The notes under the pieces were generated by a model that ran no database searches, was not told where the DNA came from, and saw nothing but the letters and a program-made list of their open reading frames with translations. Positions 1-14,700 of a DNA stretch of 64,000 nt are shown here, one piece after another. Both the position numbers and the translations under genes were made by a program. Numbering within the stretch: the stretch's first letter is position 1; every line of letters begins with the position of its first letter. Source of the stretch: Deroplatys truncata (Eukaryota > Arthropoda > Insecta > Mantodea > Mantidae). The stretch is from assembly GCA_030765065.1 (NCBI GenBank), contig CM060990.1, positions 463,930,321 to 463,994,320 on the forward strand, in the 5' to 3' direction.

Positions 1-3000
1 ATGCAAGCTGTACAGATCTTATCTTTACTTTAGAAGGTAGATGACAGAGACGCGCAACTAGTCTGAACGATCCGAGATCTGGAAATGTTAGGGGCATTCA
101 CAGTAATGCAAGCTGTACAGATCTAAACTTTACTTTAGAAGGTAGATGAAAGATACGCGCAACTAGTCTGAACGAGCCCAGATCTGGAAACGTTAGGGAC
201 ATCCGCCGCAATGTAAGCTGTACAGATCTAAACTTTACTTTAGAAGGTAGATGACAGAGACGCGCATCTAGCCTGAACGATGCGAGATCTGGAAACGTTA
301 AGGACATCCACCGCAATGCAGCTGTACAGATCTAAACTTTACTTTAGAAGGTAGATGACAGAGACGCGCAACTAGCCTAAACGATCCGAGATCTGGAAAC
401 GTTAGGGACATCCACCGCAATGCAAGCTGTACAGATCTAAACTTTACTTTAGAAGGTAGATGACAGAGACGCGAAACCCAGGCTGAACGATCCGAGATCT
501 GGAAACGTTAGGGACATCCACCGCAATGCAAGCTGTACAGATCTAAACTTCACTTTAGAAGGTAGATAACAGAGATGAGCAACTAGTCTGAACGATCCGA
601 GATCTGGAAACGTTAGGAACATCCAACGCAATGCAAGCTGTACAGATATAAACTTTACTTTAGAATGTAGATGACAGAGACGCGCGTCTAGCTGGAACGA
701 TCCGAGATCTGGAAACGTTAGGGACATCCACCGCAATGGAAGCTGTACAGATCTAAACTTTTCTTTAGAAGGTAGATGAACGAGACGCGCAACTAGTCTG
801 AACGATCCGAGAATTGGAAATCGTTAGGGACATCCGCCGAAGTGTAAGCTGTACAGATGTAAACTTTACTTTAGAAGGTAGATTACAGAGACGCGCAACT
901 AGCCTGAACGATCCGAGATCTGGAAACGTTAGGGACATCCACTGCAATGCAAGCTGTACAGATCTAATCTTTACTTTAGAAGGTAGATGACAGAGACGCG
1001 CAACTAGTCTGAACGATCCGAGATCTGGAAACGTTAGGGTTATCCACCGCAATGCAAGCTGTACAGATCTAAACTTTACTTTAGATGGTAGATGAACGAG
1101 ACGCGCAACTAGTCTGAACGATCTGAGATCTGGAAACGTTAGGGACATCCGCCGCAATGTATGCTGTACAGATCTGAACTTTACTTTAGAAGGTAGATGA
1201 CAGAGACGCGCAACTAGCCTGAACGATACGAGATCTGGAAACATTAGGGATATCCACCGCAATGCAAGCTGTACAGATCTAAACTTTACTTTAGAAGGTA
1301 GATGAACGAGACGCGCAACTAGTCTGAACGATCCGAGATCTGGAAACGTAAGGACATCCGCCGCAATGTATGCTGTACATATCTAAACTTTACTTTAGAA
1401 GGTAGATGACAGAGACGCGCAACTAGCCTGAACGACCCGAGATCTGGAAGCGTTAGGGACATGCATCGCAAGCTGTACAGATCTAAACTTTACTTTAGAA
1501 GGTAGATGACAGAGACGCGCAACTAGTCTGAACGATCCGAGATCTGGAACCGTTAGGGACATCCACCGCAATGCCAGCTGTACAGATCTAAACTTTACTT
1601 TATACGGTAGATGACAGAGACGCGCAACCCAGTCTGAACGATCCGAGGTCTGGAAACGTTAGGGACATCCACAGCAATGCAAGCTGTAGAGATCTAAAGT
1701 TTAGTTTAGAAGGTAGATGACAGCTACGCTCAACTAGTCTGAACGATCCCAGATTTGGAAACGTTAGGGACATCCACCGCAATGCAAGCAGTACAGATGT
1801 AAACTTTACTTTAGAAGGTAGATGACAGAGACGTGCAACTAGCCTGAACGATCCGAGATCTGGAAACGTTAGGGACATCCACCGCAATGGAAGCTGTACA
1901 GATCTAAACTTTACTTTAAAAGGTAGATGACAGAGACGCGCAACCCAGTCTGAACGATCCGAGATCTGGAAACGTTAGGGACATCCACCGGAACGCAAGC
2001 TGTACAGATCTAAACTTTACTTTAGAAGGTAGTTGACAGAGATGCGCAACTAGTCTGAACAATCCGAGTTCTGGAAACGTTAGGGACATCCGCCGCAATG
2101 TAAGCTGTACAGATCTAAACTTTACTTTAGAAGGTAGATGACAGAGACGCGCAACTAGCCTGAACGATCCGAGATCTGGAAACGTTAGGGATATCCATCG
2201 CAATGCAAGCTGTACAGATCCAACCCTTACTTTAGAAGGTAGTAGGCAGAGACGCGCAACTAGCCTGAACGATCCGAGATCTGGAAACGTTAGGGACATC
2301 CAGCGCAATGCAAGCTGTACAGATCTAAACTTTACTTTAGAAGGTAGATGAACGAGACGCGCAACTAGTCTGAACGATCCGAGATCTGGAAACGTTAGGG
2401 AAATCCACCGCAATGCAAGCTGTACAGATCTAAACTTTACTTTAGAAGGTAGATGAACGAGACGCGCAACTAGTCTGAACGATCCGAGATCTCGAAACGT
2501 TAGGGATATCCGCCGCAATGTATGCTGTACAGATCTAAACTTTACTTTAGAAGGTAGATGACAGAGACGCGAAACCCAGTCTGAACGATCCGAGATCTGT
2601 AAACGTTAGGGACATCCACCGCAATGCAATCTGTACACATCTTAACTTTACTTTAGAAGGTAGATGAACGAGACGCGCAACTAGTCTGAACGATCCGAGA
2701 TCTGGAAGCGTTAGGGACATCCGCCGCAATGTATGCTGTACATATCTAAACTTTACTTTAGAAGGTAGATGACAGAGACGCGCAACTAGCCTGAACGATC
2801 CGAGATCTGGAAACGTTAGGGACATCCACTGCAATGCAAGCTGTACAGATCTAAACTTTACTTTAGAAGGTAGATGACAGAGACGCGCAACTAGTCTGAA
2901 CGATCCGAGATCTGGAACCGTTAGGGACATCCACCGCAATGCAAGCTGTACAGATCTAAACTTTACTTTAGAAGGTGGCTGACAGAGATGCGCAACTAGT

Positions 3001-5462
3001 CTGAACGATCCGAGATCTGGAAACGTTAGGGACATCCGCCGCAATGTAAGCTGTACAGATCTAAACTTTACTTTAGAAGGTAGATGACAGAGACGCGCAA
3101 CTAGCCTGAACGATCCGAGATCTAGAAACGTTAGGGATATCCATCGCAATGCAAGCTGTACAGATCCAAACCTTACTTTAGAAGGTAGTAGGCAGAGACG
3201 CGCAACTAGCCTGAACGATCCGAGATCTGGAAACGTTAGGGACATCCAGCGCAATGCAAACTGTACAGATCTAAGCTTTACATTAGAAGGTAGATGACAG
3301 AGACGCGCATCTAGCTGGAACGATCCGAGATCTGGAAACGTTAGGGACATCCACCGCAATGCAAGCTGTACAGATCTAAACTTTACTTTAGAAGGTAGAT
3401 GAACGAGACGCGCAACTAGTCTGAACGATCCGAGATCTGGAAACGTTAGGGACATCCACTGCAATGCAAGCTGTACAGATCTAATCTTTAATCTAGAAGG
3501 TAGATGACAGAGACGCGCAACTAGTCTGAACGGTCCGAGATCTGGAAACGTTAGGGACATTCACCGCAATGCAAGCTGTACTGATCTAAACTTTACTTTA
3601 GAAGGTAGATGACAGATACGCGCAACTAGTCTGAACAATCCCAGATCTGGAAACGTTAGGGACATCCGCCGCAATGTAAGCTCTACAGATCTAAACTTTA
3701 CTTTAGAAGGTAGATGACAGAGACGCGCTTTTAGCCTGAACGATGCGAGATCTGGAAACGTTAGGGACATCCACCGCAATGCAAGCTGTACAGATCTAAA
3801 CTTTAGTTTATAAGGTAGATGACAGAGCCGCGCAAATAGCCTGAACGATCCGATATCTGGAAACGTTAGGGACATCTACCGCAATGCAAGCTGTAATGAT
3901 CTAAACTTTACTTTAGAAGGTAGATGACAGAGACGCTAAACCCAGTCTGAACGATCCGAGATCTGGAAACGTTAGGGACATCCACCGCAATGCAAGCTGT
4001 ACAGATCTAAAGTTTACTTTAGAAGGTAGATGACAGAGATGAGCAACTAGTCTGAACGATCCGAGATCTGGAAACGTTAGGGACATCCGCCGCAATGTAA
4101 GCTGTACATATCTAAACTTTACTTTAGAAGGTAAATGACAGATACGCGCAACCCAGTCTGAACGATCCGAGATCTGGAAAGGTTAGAGACATCCACCTTA
4201 ATGCAAGCTGTACAGATCTAAACTTTACTTTAGAAGGTAGATGACAGAGATGCGCAACTAGTCTGAACGATCCGAGATCTGGAAACATTAGGGATATCCA
4301 CCGCAATGCAAGCTGTACAGATCTAAACTTTACTTTAGAAGGTAGATGAACGAGACGCGCAACTAGTCTGAACTATCCGAGATCTGGAAACGTTAGGGAC
4401 ATTCGCCGCAATGTATGCTGTACATATCTAAACTTTACTTTAGAAGGTAGATGACAGAGACGCGCTACTAGTCTGAACGATCCGAGATCTGGAACCGTTA
4501 GGGACATCCACCGCAATGCAAGCTGTACAGATCTAAACTTTACTTTAGAAGGTAAATGACAGATACGCGCAACCCAGTCTGAACGATCCGAGATCTGGAA
4601 AGGTTAGAGACATCCACCTTAATGCAAGCTGTACAGATCTAAACTTTACTTTAGAAGGTAGATGACAGAGATGCGCAACTAGTCTGAACGATCCGAGATC
4701 TGGAAACATTAGGGATATCCACCGCAATGCAAGCTGTACAGATCTAAACTTTACTTTAGAAGGTAGATGAACGAGACGCGCAACTAGTCTGAACTATCCG
4801 AGATCTGGAAACGTTAGGGACATTCGCCGCAATGTATGCTGTACATATCTAAACTTTACTTTAGAAGGTAGATGACAGAGACGCGCAACCAGCCAGAACG
4901 ATCCGAGATCTGGAAACGTTAGGGACATCCACTGCAATGCAAGCTGTACAGATCTAAACTTTACTTTAGAAGGTAGATGACAGAGACGCGCAACTAGTCT
5001 GAACGATCCGAGATCTGGAACCGTTAGGGACATCCACCGCAATGCCAGCTGTACAGATCTAAACTTTACCTTAGACGGTAGATGACAGAGACGCGCAACC
5101 CAGTCTGAACGATCCGAGATCTGGAAACGTTAGGGACATCCACCGCAATGCAAGCTGTACAGATCGAAACCTTACTTTAGAAGGTAGATGACAGAGATGC
5201 GCAACTAGTCTGAACGATCCGAGATCTGGAAACGTTTGGGACATCCACTGCAATGCAAGCTGTACAGATCTAAACTTTACTTTAGAAGGTAGATGACAGA
5301 GACGCGCAACTAGTCTGAACGATCCGAGATCTCGAAACGTTAGGGACATCCGCCGCAATGTATGCTGTACAGATCTAAACTTTACTTTAGAAGGTAGATG
5401 ACAGAGACGCGCAACTAGCCTGAACGATCCGAGATCTGGAAACGTTAGGGACATCCACTGCA
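1..5462 (+). repeat. HOR block A, copy 1 (5,462 bp to next anchor)
   Basis: The anchor GTACAGATCTTATCTTTAC at base 10 recurs at offsets of 5,462, 9,984 and 11,765 bp. Bases 1 to about 1370 match 5463 to about 6830, except for a converted monomer near 5920. From about 1574 the match to about 7252 continues at an offset of 5,678 bp, because copy 2 lacks one short monomer and has three extra ones. A rare monomer shortened by 5 bp (GGGACATGCATCGCAAGCTG at 1456-1475) is shared with copies at 11441, 13222 and 20683. The right part, about 2600-5070, is a mosaic of shuffled segments and includes a 421-bp tandem duplication. Confidence 0.8.
4110..4886 (+). repeat. 421-bp (four-monomer) tandem duplication
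   Basis: Bases 4110-4465 read identically to 4531-4886, an offset of 421 bp made of three 105-bp monomers and one 106-bp monomer. Private changes shared by both copies are GGTAAATGACAGATACG, GGAAAGGTTAGAGAC, CCACCTTAATG, GAACTATCCGAG and ATTCGCCGC. Perfect identity over 356 bp, among otherwise diverged monomers, points to a recent local event. Confidence 0.93.
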
Positions 5463-8400
5463 ATGCAAGCTGTACAGATCTTATCTTTACTTTAGAAGGT
5501 AGATGACAGAGACGCGCAACTAGTCTGAACGATCCGAGATCTGGAAATGTTAGGGACATTCACAGTAATGCAAGCTGTACAGATCTAAACTTTACTTTAG
5601 AAGGTAGATGAAAGATACGCGCAACTAGTCTGAACGAGCCCAGATCTGGAAACGTTAGGGACATCCGCCGCAATGTAAGCTGTACAGATCTAAACTTTAC
5701 TTTAGAAGGTAGATGACAGAGACGCGCATCTAGCCTGAACGATGCGAGATCTGGAAACGTTAAGGACATCCACCGCAATGCAGCTGTACAGATCTAAACT
5801 TTACTTTAGAAGGTAGATGACAGAGACGCGCAACTAGCCTAAACGATCCGAGATCTGGAAACGTTAGGGACATCCACCGCAATGCAAGCTGTACAGATCT
5901 AAACTTTACTTTAGAATGTGGATGACAGAGACGCGCATCTAGCTGGAACGATCCGAGATCTGGAAACGTTAGGGACATCCACCGCAATGCAAGCTGTACA
6001 GATCTAAACTTCACTTTAGAAGGTAGATAACAGAGATGAGCAACTAGTCTCAACGATCCGAGATCTGGAAACTTTAGGAACATCCAACGCAATGCAAGCT
6101 GTACAGATATAAACTTTACTTTAGAATGTAGATGACAGAGACGCGCATCTAGCTGGAACGATCCGAGATCTGGAAACGTTAGGGACATCCACCGCAATGC
6201 AAGCTGTACAGATTTAAACTTTTCTTTAGAAGGTAGATGAACGAGACGCGCAACTAGTCTGAACGATCCGAGATCTGGAAATCGTTAGGGACATCCGCCG
6301 AAATGTAAGCTGTACAGATGTAAACTTTACTTTAGAAGGTAGATTACAGAGACGCGCAACTAGCCTGAACGATCCGAGATCTGGAAACGTTAGGGACATC
6401 CACTGCAATGCAAGCTGTACAGATCTAATCTTTACTTTAGAAGGTAGATGACAGAGACGCGCAACTAGTCTGAACGATCCGAGAACTGGAAACGTTAGGG
6501 TTATCCACCGCAATGCAAGCTGTACAGATCTAAACTTTACTTTAGATGGTAGATGAACGAGACGCGCAACTAGTCTGAACGATCTGAGATCTGGAAACGT
6601 TAGGGACATCCGCCGCAATGTATGCTGTACAGATCTGAACTTTACTTTAGAAGGTAGATGACAGAGACGCGCAACTAGCCTGAACGATACGAGATCTGGA
6701 AACATTAGGGATATCCACCGCAATGCAAGCTGTACAGATCTAAACTTTACTTTAGAAGGTAGATGAACGAGACGCGCAACTAGTCTGAACGATCCGAGAT
6801 CTGGAAACGTTAAGGACATCCGCCGCAATGTAAGCTGTACAGATCTAAACTTTACTTTAGAAGGTAGATGACAGAGACGCGCAACTAGTCTGAACGATCC
6901 GAGATCTGGAACCGTTAGGGACATCCACCGCAATGCCAGCTGTACAGATCTAAACTTTACCTTAGACGGTAGATGACAGAGACGCGCAACCCAGTCTGAA
7001 CGATCCGAGATCTGGAAACGTTACGGACATCCACCGCAATGAAAGCTATACAGATGTAAACTTTACTTTAGAAGGTAGATGACAGAGATGCGCAACTAGT
7101 CTGAACGATCCGAGATCTGGAAACGTAAGGGACATCCACTGCAATGCAAGCTGTACTGATCTAAACCTTACTTTAGAAGGTAGATGACAGAGACGCGCAA
7201 CTAGTCTGAACGATCCGAGATCTGGAACAGTTAGGGACATCCACCGCAATGCCAGCTGTACAGATCTAAACTTTACTTTATACGGTAGATGACAGAGCCG
7301 CGCAACCCAGTCTGAACGATCCGAGATCTGGAAACGTTAGGGACATCCACCGCAATGCAAGCTGTAGAGATCTAAAGTTTAGTTTAGAAGGTAGATGACA
7401 GCTACGCTCAACTAGTCTGAACGATCCCAGATCTGGAAACGTTAGGGACATCCACCGCAATGCAAGCAGTACAGATGTAAACTTTACTTTAGAAGGTAGA
7501 TGACAGAGACGTGCAACTAGCCTGAACGATCCGAGATCTGGAAACGTTAGGGACATCCACCGCAATGGAAGCTGTACAGATCTAAACTTTACTTTAAAAG
7601 GTAGATGACAGAGACGCGCAACCCAGTCTGAACGATCCGAGATCTGGAAACGTTAGGGACATCCACCGGAACGCAAGCTGTACAGATCTAAACTTTACTT
7701 TAGAAGGTAGTTGACAGAGATGCGCAACTAGTCTGAACGATCCGAGATCTGGAAACGTTAGGGACATCCGCCGCAATGTAAGCTAAACAGATCTAAACTT
7801 TACTTTAGAAGGTAGATGACAGAGACGCGCAACTAGCCTGAACGATCCGAGATCTGGAAACGTTAGGGATATCCATCGCAATGCAAGCTGTACAGATCCA
7901 ACCCTTACTTTAGAAGGTAGTAGGCAGAGACGCGCAACTAGCCTGAACGATCCGAGATCTGGAAACGTTAGGGACATCCAGCGCAATGCAAGCTGTACAG
8001 ATCTAAACTTTACTTCAGAAGGTAGATGAACGAGACGCGCAACTAGTCTGAACGATCCGAGATCTGGAAACGTTAGGGAAATCCACCGCAATGCAAGCTG
8101 TACAGATCTAAACATTACTTTAGAAGGTAGATGAACGAGACGCGCAACTAGTCTGAACGATCCGAGATCTCGAAACGTTAGGGACATCCGCCGCAATGTA
8201 TGCTGTACAGATCTAAACTTTACTTTAGAAGGTAGATGACAGAGACGCGCAACTAGTCTGAACGATCCGAGATCTGGAACCGTTAGGGACATCCACCGCA
8301 ATGCCAGCTGTACAGATCTAAACTTTACCTTAGACGGTAGATGACAGAGACGCGCAACCCAGTCTGAACGATCCGAGATCCGGAAACGTTAGGGACATCC

Positions 8401-9984
8401 ACTGCAATGCAAGCTGTACAGATCTAATCTTTACTTTAGAAGGTAGATGACAGAGACGCGCAACTAGTCTGAACGATCCCAGATCTGGAAACGTTAGGGA
8501 CATCCGCCGCAATGTAAGCTGTACAGATCTAAACTTTACTTCAGAAGGTAGATGACAGAAACGCGCATCTAGCATGAACGATGCGAGATCTGGAAACGTT
8601 AGGGACATCCACCGCAATGCAAGCTGTACAGATCTAAACTTTACTTTAGAAGGTAGATGACAGAGCCGCGTAACTAGCCTGAAAGATCCGAGATCTGGAA
8701 ACGTTAGGGACATCCACCGCAATGCAAGCTGTACAGATCTAAACTTTACTTTAGAAGGTAGATGACAGAGACGCGAAACGCAGTCTGAACGATCCGAGAT
8801 CTGGAAACGTTAGGGACATCCACCGCAATGCAAGCTGTACACATCTAAACTTTACTTTAGAAGGTAGATGAACGAGACGCGCAACTAGTCTGAACGATCC
8901 GAGATCTGGAAGCGTTAGGGACATCCGCCGCAATGTATGCTGTACATATCTAAACTTTACTTTAGAAGGTAGATGACAGAGACGCGCAACTAGCCTCAAC
9001 GATCCGAGATCTGGAAACGTTAGGGACATCCACTGCAATGCAAGCTGTACAGATCTAAACTTTACTTTAGAAGGTAGATGACAGAGACGCGCAACTAGTC
9101 TGAACGATCCGAGATCTGGAACCGTTAGGGACATCCACCGCAATGCCAGCTGTACAGATCTAAACTTTACTTTAGACGGTAGATGACAGAGACGCGCAAC
9201 CCAGTCTGAACGATCCGAGATCTGGAAACGTTAGGGACATCCACCGCAATGCAAGCTGTACAGATCTAAACTTTACTTTAGAAGGTAGATGACAGAGATG
9301 CGCAACTAGTCTGAACGATCCGAGATTTGGAAACGTATGGGACATCCACTGCAATGCAAGCTGTACAGATCTAAACTTTACTTTAGAAGGTAGATGACAG
9401 AGACGCGCAACTAGTCTGAATGATCCGAGATCTGGAAACGTTAGGGACATCCACCGCAATGCAAGCTGTACAGATCTAAAGTTTAGTTTAGAAGGTAGAT
9501 GACAGAGACGCGCAACTAGTCTGAACGATCCGAGATCTGGAACCGTTAGGGACATCCACCGCAATGCCAGCTGTACAGATCTAAACTTTACTTTAGACGG
9601 TAGATGACAGAGACGCGCAACCCAGTCTGAACGATCCGAGATCTGGAAACGTTAGGGACATCCACCGCAATGCAAGCTGTACAGATCTAAACTTTACTTT
9701 AGAAGGTAGATGACAGAGATGCGCAACTAGTCTGAACGATCCGAGATCTGGAAACGTTTGGGACATCCACTGCAATGCAAGCTGTACAGATCTAAACTTT
9801 ACTTTAGAAGGTAGATGACAGAGACGCGCAACTAGTCTGAACGATCCGAGATCTCGAAACGTTAGGGACATCCGCCGCAATGTATGCTGTACAGATCTAA
9901 ACTTTACTTTAGAAGGTAGATGACAGAGACGCGCAACTAGCCTGAACGATCCGAGATCTGGAAACGTTAGGGACATCCACTGCA
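5463..9984 (+). repeat. HOR block A, copy 2 (4,522 bp)
   Basis: This block starts at the second ATCTTATCTTTAC anchor. It follows copy 1 for about 1.4 kb and then carries a set of monomers (about 6937-7260) absent at the corresponding place in copy 1 but present near 13342-13660. The interval 7252 to about 8300 matches 13656 to about 14810 at an offset of 6,404 bp, with one extra monomer in the later copy. Its end is a run of 421-bp segments (four monomers each, one of 106 bp) with 106-bp monomers at about 8330, 8751, 9172 and 9593. Confidence 0.78.
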
Positions 9985-11765
9985 ATGCAAGCTGTACAGA
10001 TCTTATCTTTACTTTAGAAGGTAGATGACAGAGACGCGCAACTAGTCTGAACGATCCGAGATCTGGAAACGTTAGGGACATTCACAGTAATGCAAGCTGT
10101 ACAGATCTAAACTTTACTTTAGAAGGTAGATGAAAGATACGCGCAACTAGTCTGAACGAGCCCAGATCTGGAAACGTTAGGGACATCCGCCGCAATGTAA
10201 GCTGTACAGATCTAAACTTTACTTTAGAAGGTAGATGACAGAGACGCGCATCTAGCCTGAACGATGCGAGATCTGGAAACGTTAAGGACATCCACCGCAA
10301 TGCAGCTGTACAGATCTAAACTTTACTTTAGAAGGTAGATGACAGAGACGCGCAACTAGCCTAAACGATCCGAGATCTGGAAACGTTAGGGACATCCACC
10401 GCAATGCAAGCTGTACAGATCTAAACTTTACTTTAGAAGGTAGATGACAGAGACGCGAAACCCAGGCTGAACGATCCGAGATCTGGAAACGTTAGGGACA
10501 TCCACCGCAATGCAAGCTGTACAGATCTAAACTTCACTTTAGAAGGTAGATAACAGAGATGAGCAACTAGTCTGAACGATCCGAGATCTGGAAACGTTAG
10601 GAACATCCAACGCAATGCAAGCTGTACAGATATAAACTTTACTTTAGAATGTAGATGACAGAGACGCGCATCTAGCTGGAACGATCCGAGATCTGGAAAC
10701 GTTAGGGACATCCACCGCAATGCAAGCTGTACAGATCTAAACTTTTCTTTAGAAGGTAGATGAACGAGACGCGCAACTAGTCTGAACGATCCGAGATCTG
10801 GAAATCGTTAGGGACATCCGCCGAAATGTAAGCTGTACAGATGTAAACTTTACTTTAGAAGGTAGATTACAGAGACGCGCAACTAGCCTGAACGATCCGA
10901 GATCTGGAAACGTTAGGGACATCCACTGCAATGCAAGCTGTACAGATCTAATCTTTACTTTAGAAGGTAGATGACAGAGACGCGCAACTAGTCTGAACGA
11001 TCCGAGATCTGGAAACGTTAGGGTTATCCACCGCAATGCAAGCTGTACAGATCTAAACTTTACTTTAGATGGTAGATGAACGAGACGCGCAACTAGTCTG
11101 AACGATCTGAGATCTGGAAACGTTAGGGACATCCGCCGCAATGTATGCTGTACAGATCTGAACTTTACTTTAGAAGGTAGATGACAGAGACGCGCAACTA
11201 GGCTGAACGATACGAGATCTGGAAACATTAGGGATATCCACCGCAATGCAAGCTGTACAGATCTAAACTTTACTTTAGAAGGTAGATGAACGAGACGCGC
11301 AACTAGTCTGAACGATCCGAGATCTGGAAACGTTAAGGACATCCGCCGCAATGTATGCTGTACATATCTAAACTTTACTTTAGAAGGTAGATGACAGAGA
11401 CGCGCAACTAGCCTGAACGACCCGAGATCTGGAAGCGTTAGGGACATGCATCGCAAGCTGTACAGATCTAAACTTTACTTTAGAAGGTAGATGACAGAGA
11501 CGCGCAACTAGTCTGAACGATCCGAGATCTGGAAACGTTTGGGACATCCACTGCAATGCAAGCTGTACAGATCTAAACTTTACTTTAGAAGGTAGATGAC
11601 AGAGACGCGCAACTAGTCTGAACGATCCGAGATCTCGAAACGTTAGGGACATCCGCCGCAATGTATGCTGTACAGATCTAAACTTTACTTTAGAAGGTAG
11701 ATGACAGAGACGCGCAACTAGCCTGATCGATCCGAGATCTGGAAACGTTAGGGACATCCACTGCA
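9985..11765 (+). repeat. Short HOR unit, 17 monomers (1,781 bp), first tandem copy
   Basis: This unit runs from the third to the fourth ATCTTATCTTTAC anchor. The following 1,781 bp repeat it almost exactly: marked monomers at 10082, 10433 and 10749 recur at 11863, 12214 and 12530. The length equals 17 x 105 minus 4. That is explained by two monomers of +1, one of -1 (ATGCAGCTG) and one of -5 (GACATGCATCGCAAG). The exchange junction appears to lie near 11461-11520, where the sequence jumps from the short GACATGCATCGCAAG monomer back to material like that at about 9680. Confidence 0.88.
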
Positions 11766-14700
11766 ATGCAAGCTGTACAGATCTTATCTTTACTTTAGAA
11801 GGTAGATGACAGAGACGCGCAACTAGTCTGAACGATCCGAGATCTGGAAATGTTAGGGACATTCACAGTAATGCAAGCTGTACAGATCTAAACTTTACTT
11901 TAGAAGGTAGATGAAAGATACGCGCAACTAGTCTGAACGAGCCCAGATCTGGAAACGTTAGGGACATCCGCCGCAATGTAAGCTGTACAGATCTAAACTT
12001 TACTTTAGAAGGTAGATGACAGAGACGCGCATCTAGCCTGAACGATGCGAGATCTGGAAACGTTAAGGACATCCACCGCAATGCAGCTGTACAGATCTAA
12101 ACTTTACTTTAGAAGGTAGATGACAGAGACGCGCAACTAGCCTAAACGATCCGAGATCTGGAAACGTTAGGGACATCCACCGCAATGCAAGCTGTACAGA
12201 TCTAAACTTTACTTTAGAAGGTAGATGACAGAGACGCGAAACCCAGGCTGAACGATCCGAGATCTGGAAACGTTAGGGACATCCACCGCAATGCAAGCTG
12301 TACAGATCTAAACTTCACTTTAGAAGGTAGATAACAGAGATGAGCAACTAGTCTGAACGATCCGAGATCTGGAAACGTTAGGAACATCCAACGCAATGCA
12401 AGCTGTACAGATATAAACTTTACTTTAGAATGTAGATGACAGAGACGCGCATCTAGCTGGAACGATCCGAGATCTGGAAACGTTAGGGACATCCACCGCA
12501 ATGCAACCTGTACAGATCTAAACTTTTCTTTAGAAGGTAGATGAACGAGACGCGCAACTAGTCTGAACGATCCGAGATCTGGAAATCGTTAGGGACATCC
12601 GCCGAAATGTAAGCTGTACAGATGTAAACTTTACTTTAGAAGGTAGATTACAGAGACGCGCAACTAGCCTGAACGATCCGAGATCTGGAAACGTTAGGGA
12701 CATCCACTGCAATGCAAGCTGTACAGATCTAATCTTTACTTTAGAAGGTAGATGACAGAGACGCGCAACTAGTCTGAACGATCCGAGATCTGGAAACGTT
12801 AGGGTTATCCACCGCAATGCAAGCTGTACAGATCTAAACTTTACTTTAGATGGTAGATGAACGAGACGCGCAACTAGTCTGAACGATCTGAGATCTGGAA
12901 ACGTTAGGGACATCCGCCGCAATGTATGCTGTACAGATCTGAACTTTACTTTAGAAGGTAGATGACAGAGACGCGCAACTAGCCTGAACGATACGAGATC
13001 TGGAAACATTAGGGATATCCACCGCAATGCAAGCTGTACAGATCTAAACTTTACTTTAGAAGGTAGATGAACGAGACGCGCAACTAGTCTGAACGATCCG
13101 AGATCTGGAAACGTTAAGGACATCCGCCGCAATGTATGCTGTACATATCTAAACTTTACTTTAGAAGGTAGATGACAGAGACGCGCAACTAGCCTGAACG
13201 ACCCGAGATCTGGAAGAGTTAGGGACATGCATCGCAAGCTGTACAGATCTAAACTTTACTTTAGAAGGTAGATGACAGAGACGCGCAACTAGTCTGATCG
13301 ATCCGAGATCTGGAACCGTTAGGGACATCCACCGCAATGCCAGCTGTACAGATCTAAACTTTACCTTAGACGGTAGATGACAGAGACGCGCAACCCAGTC
13401 TGAACGATCCGAGATCTGGAAACGTTACGGACATCCACCGCAATGAAAGCTATACAGATGTAAACTTTACTTTAGAAGGTAGATGACAGAGATGCGCAAC
13501 TAGTCTGAACGATGCGAGATCTGGAAACGTAAGGGACATCCACTGCAATGCAAGCTGTACTGATCTAAACCTTACTTTAGAAGGTAGATGACAGAGACGC
13601 GCAACTAGTCTGAACGATCCGAGATCTGGAACCGTTAGGGACATCCACCGCAATGCCAGCTGTACAGATCTAAACTTTACTTTATACGGTAGATGACAGA
13701 GACGCGCAACCCAGTCTGAACGATCCGAGATCTGGAAACGTTAGGGACATCCACCGCAATGCAAGCTGTAGAGATCTAAAGTTTAGTTTAGAAGGTAGAT
13801 GACAGCTACGCTCAACTAGTCTGAACGATCCCAGATCTGGAAACGTTAGGGACATCCACCGCAATGCAAGCAGTACAGATGTAAACTTTACTTTAGAAGG
13901 TAGATGACAGAGACGTGCAACTAGCCTGAACGATCCGAGATCTGGAAACGTTAGGGACATCCACCGCAATGGAAGCTGTACAGATCTAAACTTTACTTTA
14001 AAAGGTAGATGACAGAGACGCGCAACCCAGTCTGAACGATCCGAGATCTGGAAACGTTAGGGACATCCACCGGAACGCAAGCTGTACAGATCTAAACTTT
14101 ACTTTAGAAGGTAGTTGACAGAGATGCGCAACTAGTCTGAACGATCCGAGATCTGGAAACGTTAGGGACATCCGCCGCAATGTAAGCTAAACAGATCTAA
14201 ACTTTACTTTAGAAGGTAGATGACAGAGACGCGCAACTAGCCTGAACGATCCGAGATCTGGAAACGTTAGGGATATCCATCGCAATGCAAGCTGTACAGA
14301 TCCAACCCTTACTTTAGAAGGTAGTAGGCAGAGACGCGCAACTAGCCTGAACGATCCGAGATCTGGAAACGTTAGGGACATCCAGCGCAATGCAAGCTGT
14401 ACAGATCTAAACTTTACTTCAGAAGGTAGATGAACGAGACGCGCAACTAGCCTGAACGATCCGAGATCTGGAAACGTTAGGGACATCCAGCGCAATGCAA
14501 GCTGTACAGATCTAAACTTTACTTCAGAAGGTAGATGAACGAGACGCGCAACTAGTCTGAACGATCCGAGATCTGGAAACGTTAGGGAAATCCACCGCAA
14601 TGCAAGCTGTACAGATCTAAACTTTACTTTAGAAGGTAGATGAACGAGACGCGCAACTAGTCTGAACGATCCGAGATCTCGAAACGTTAGGGACATCCGC

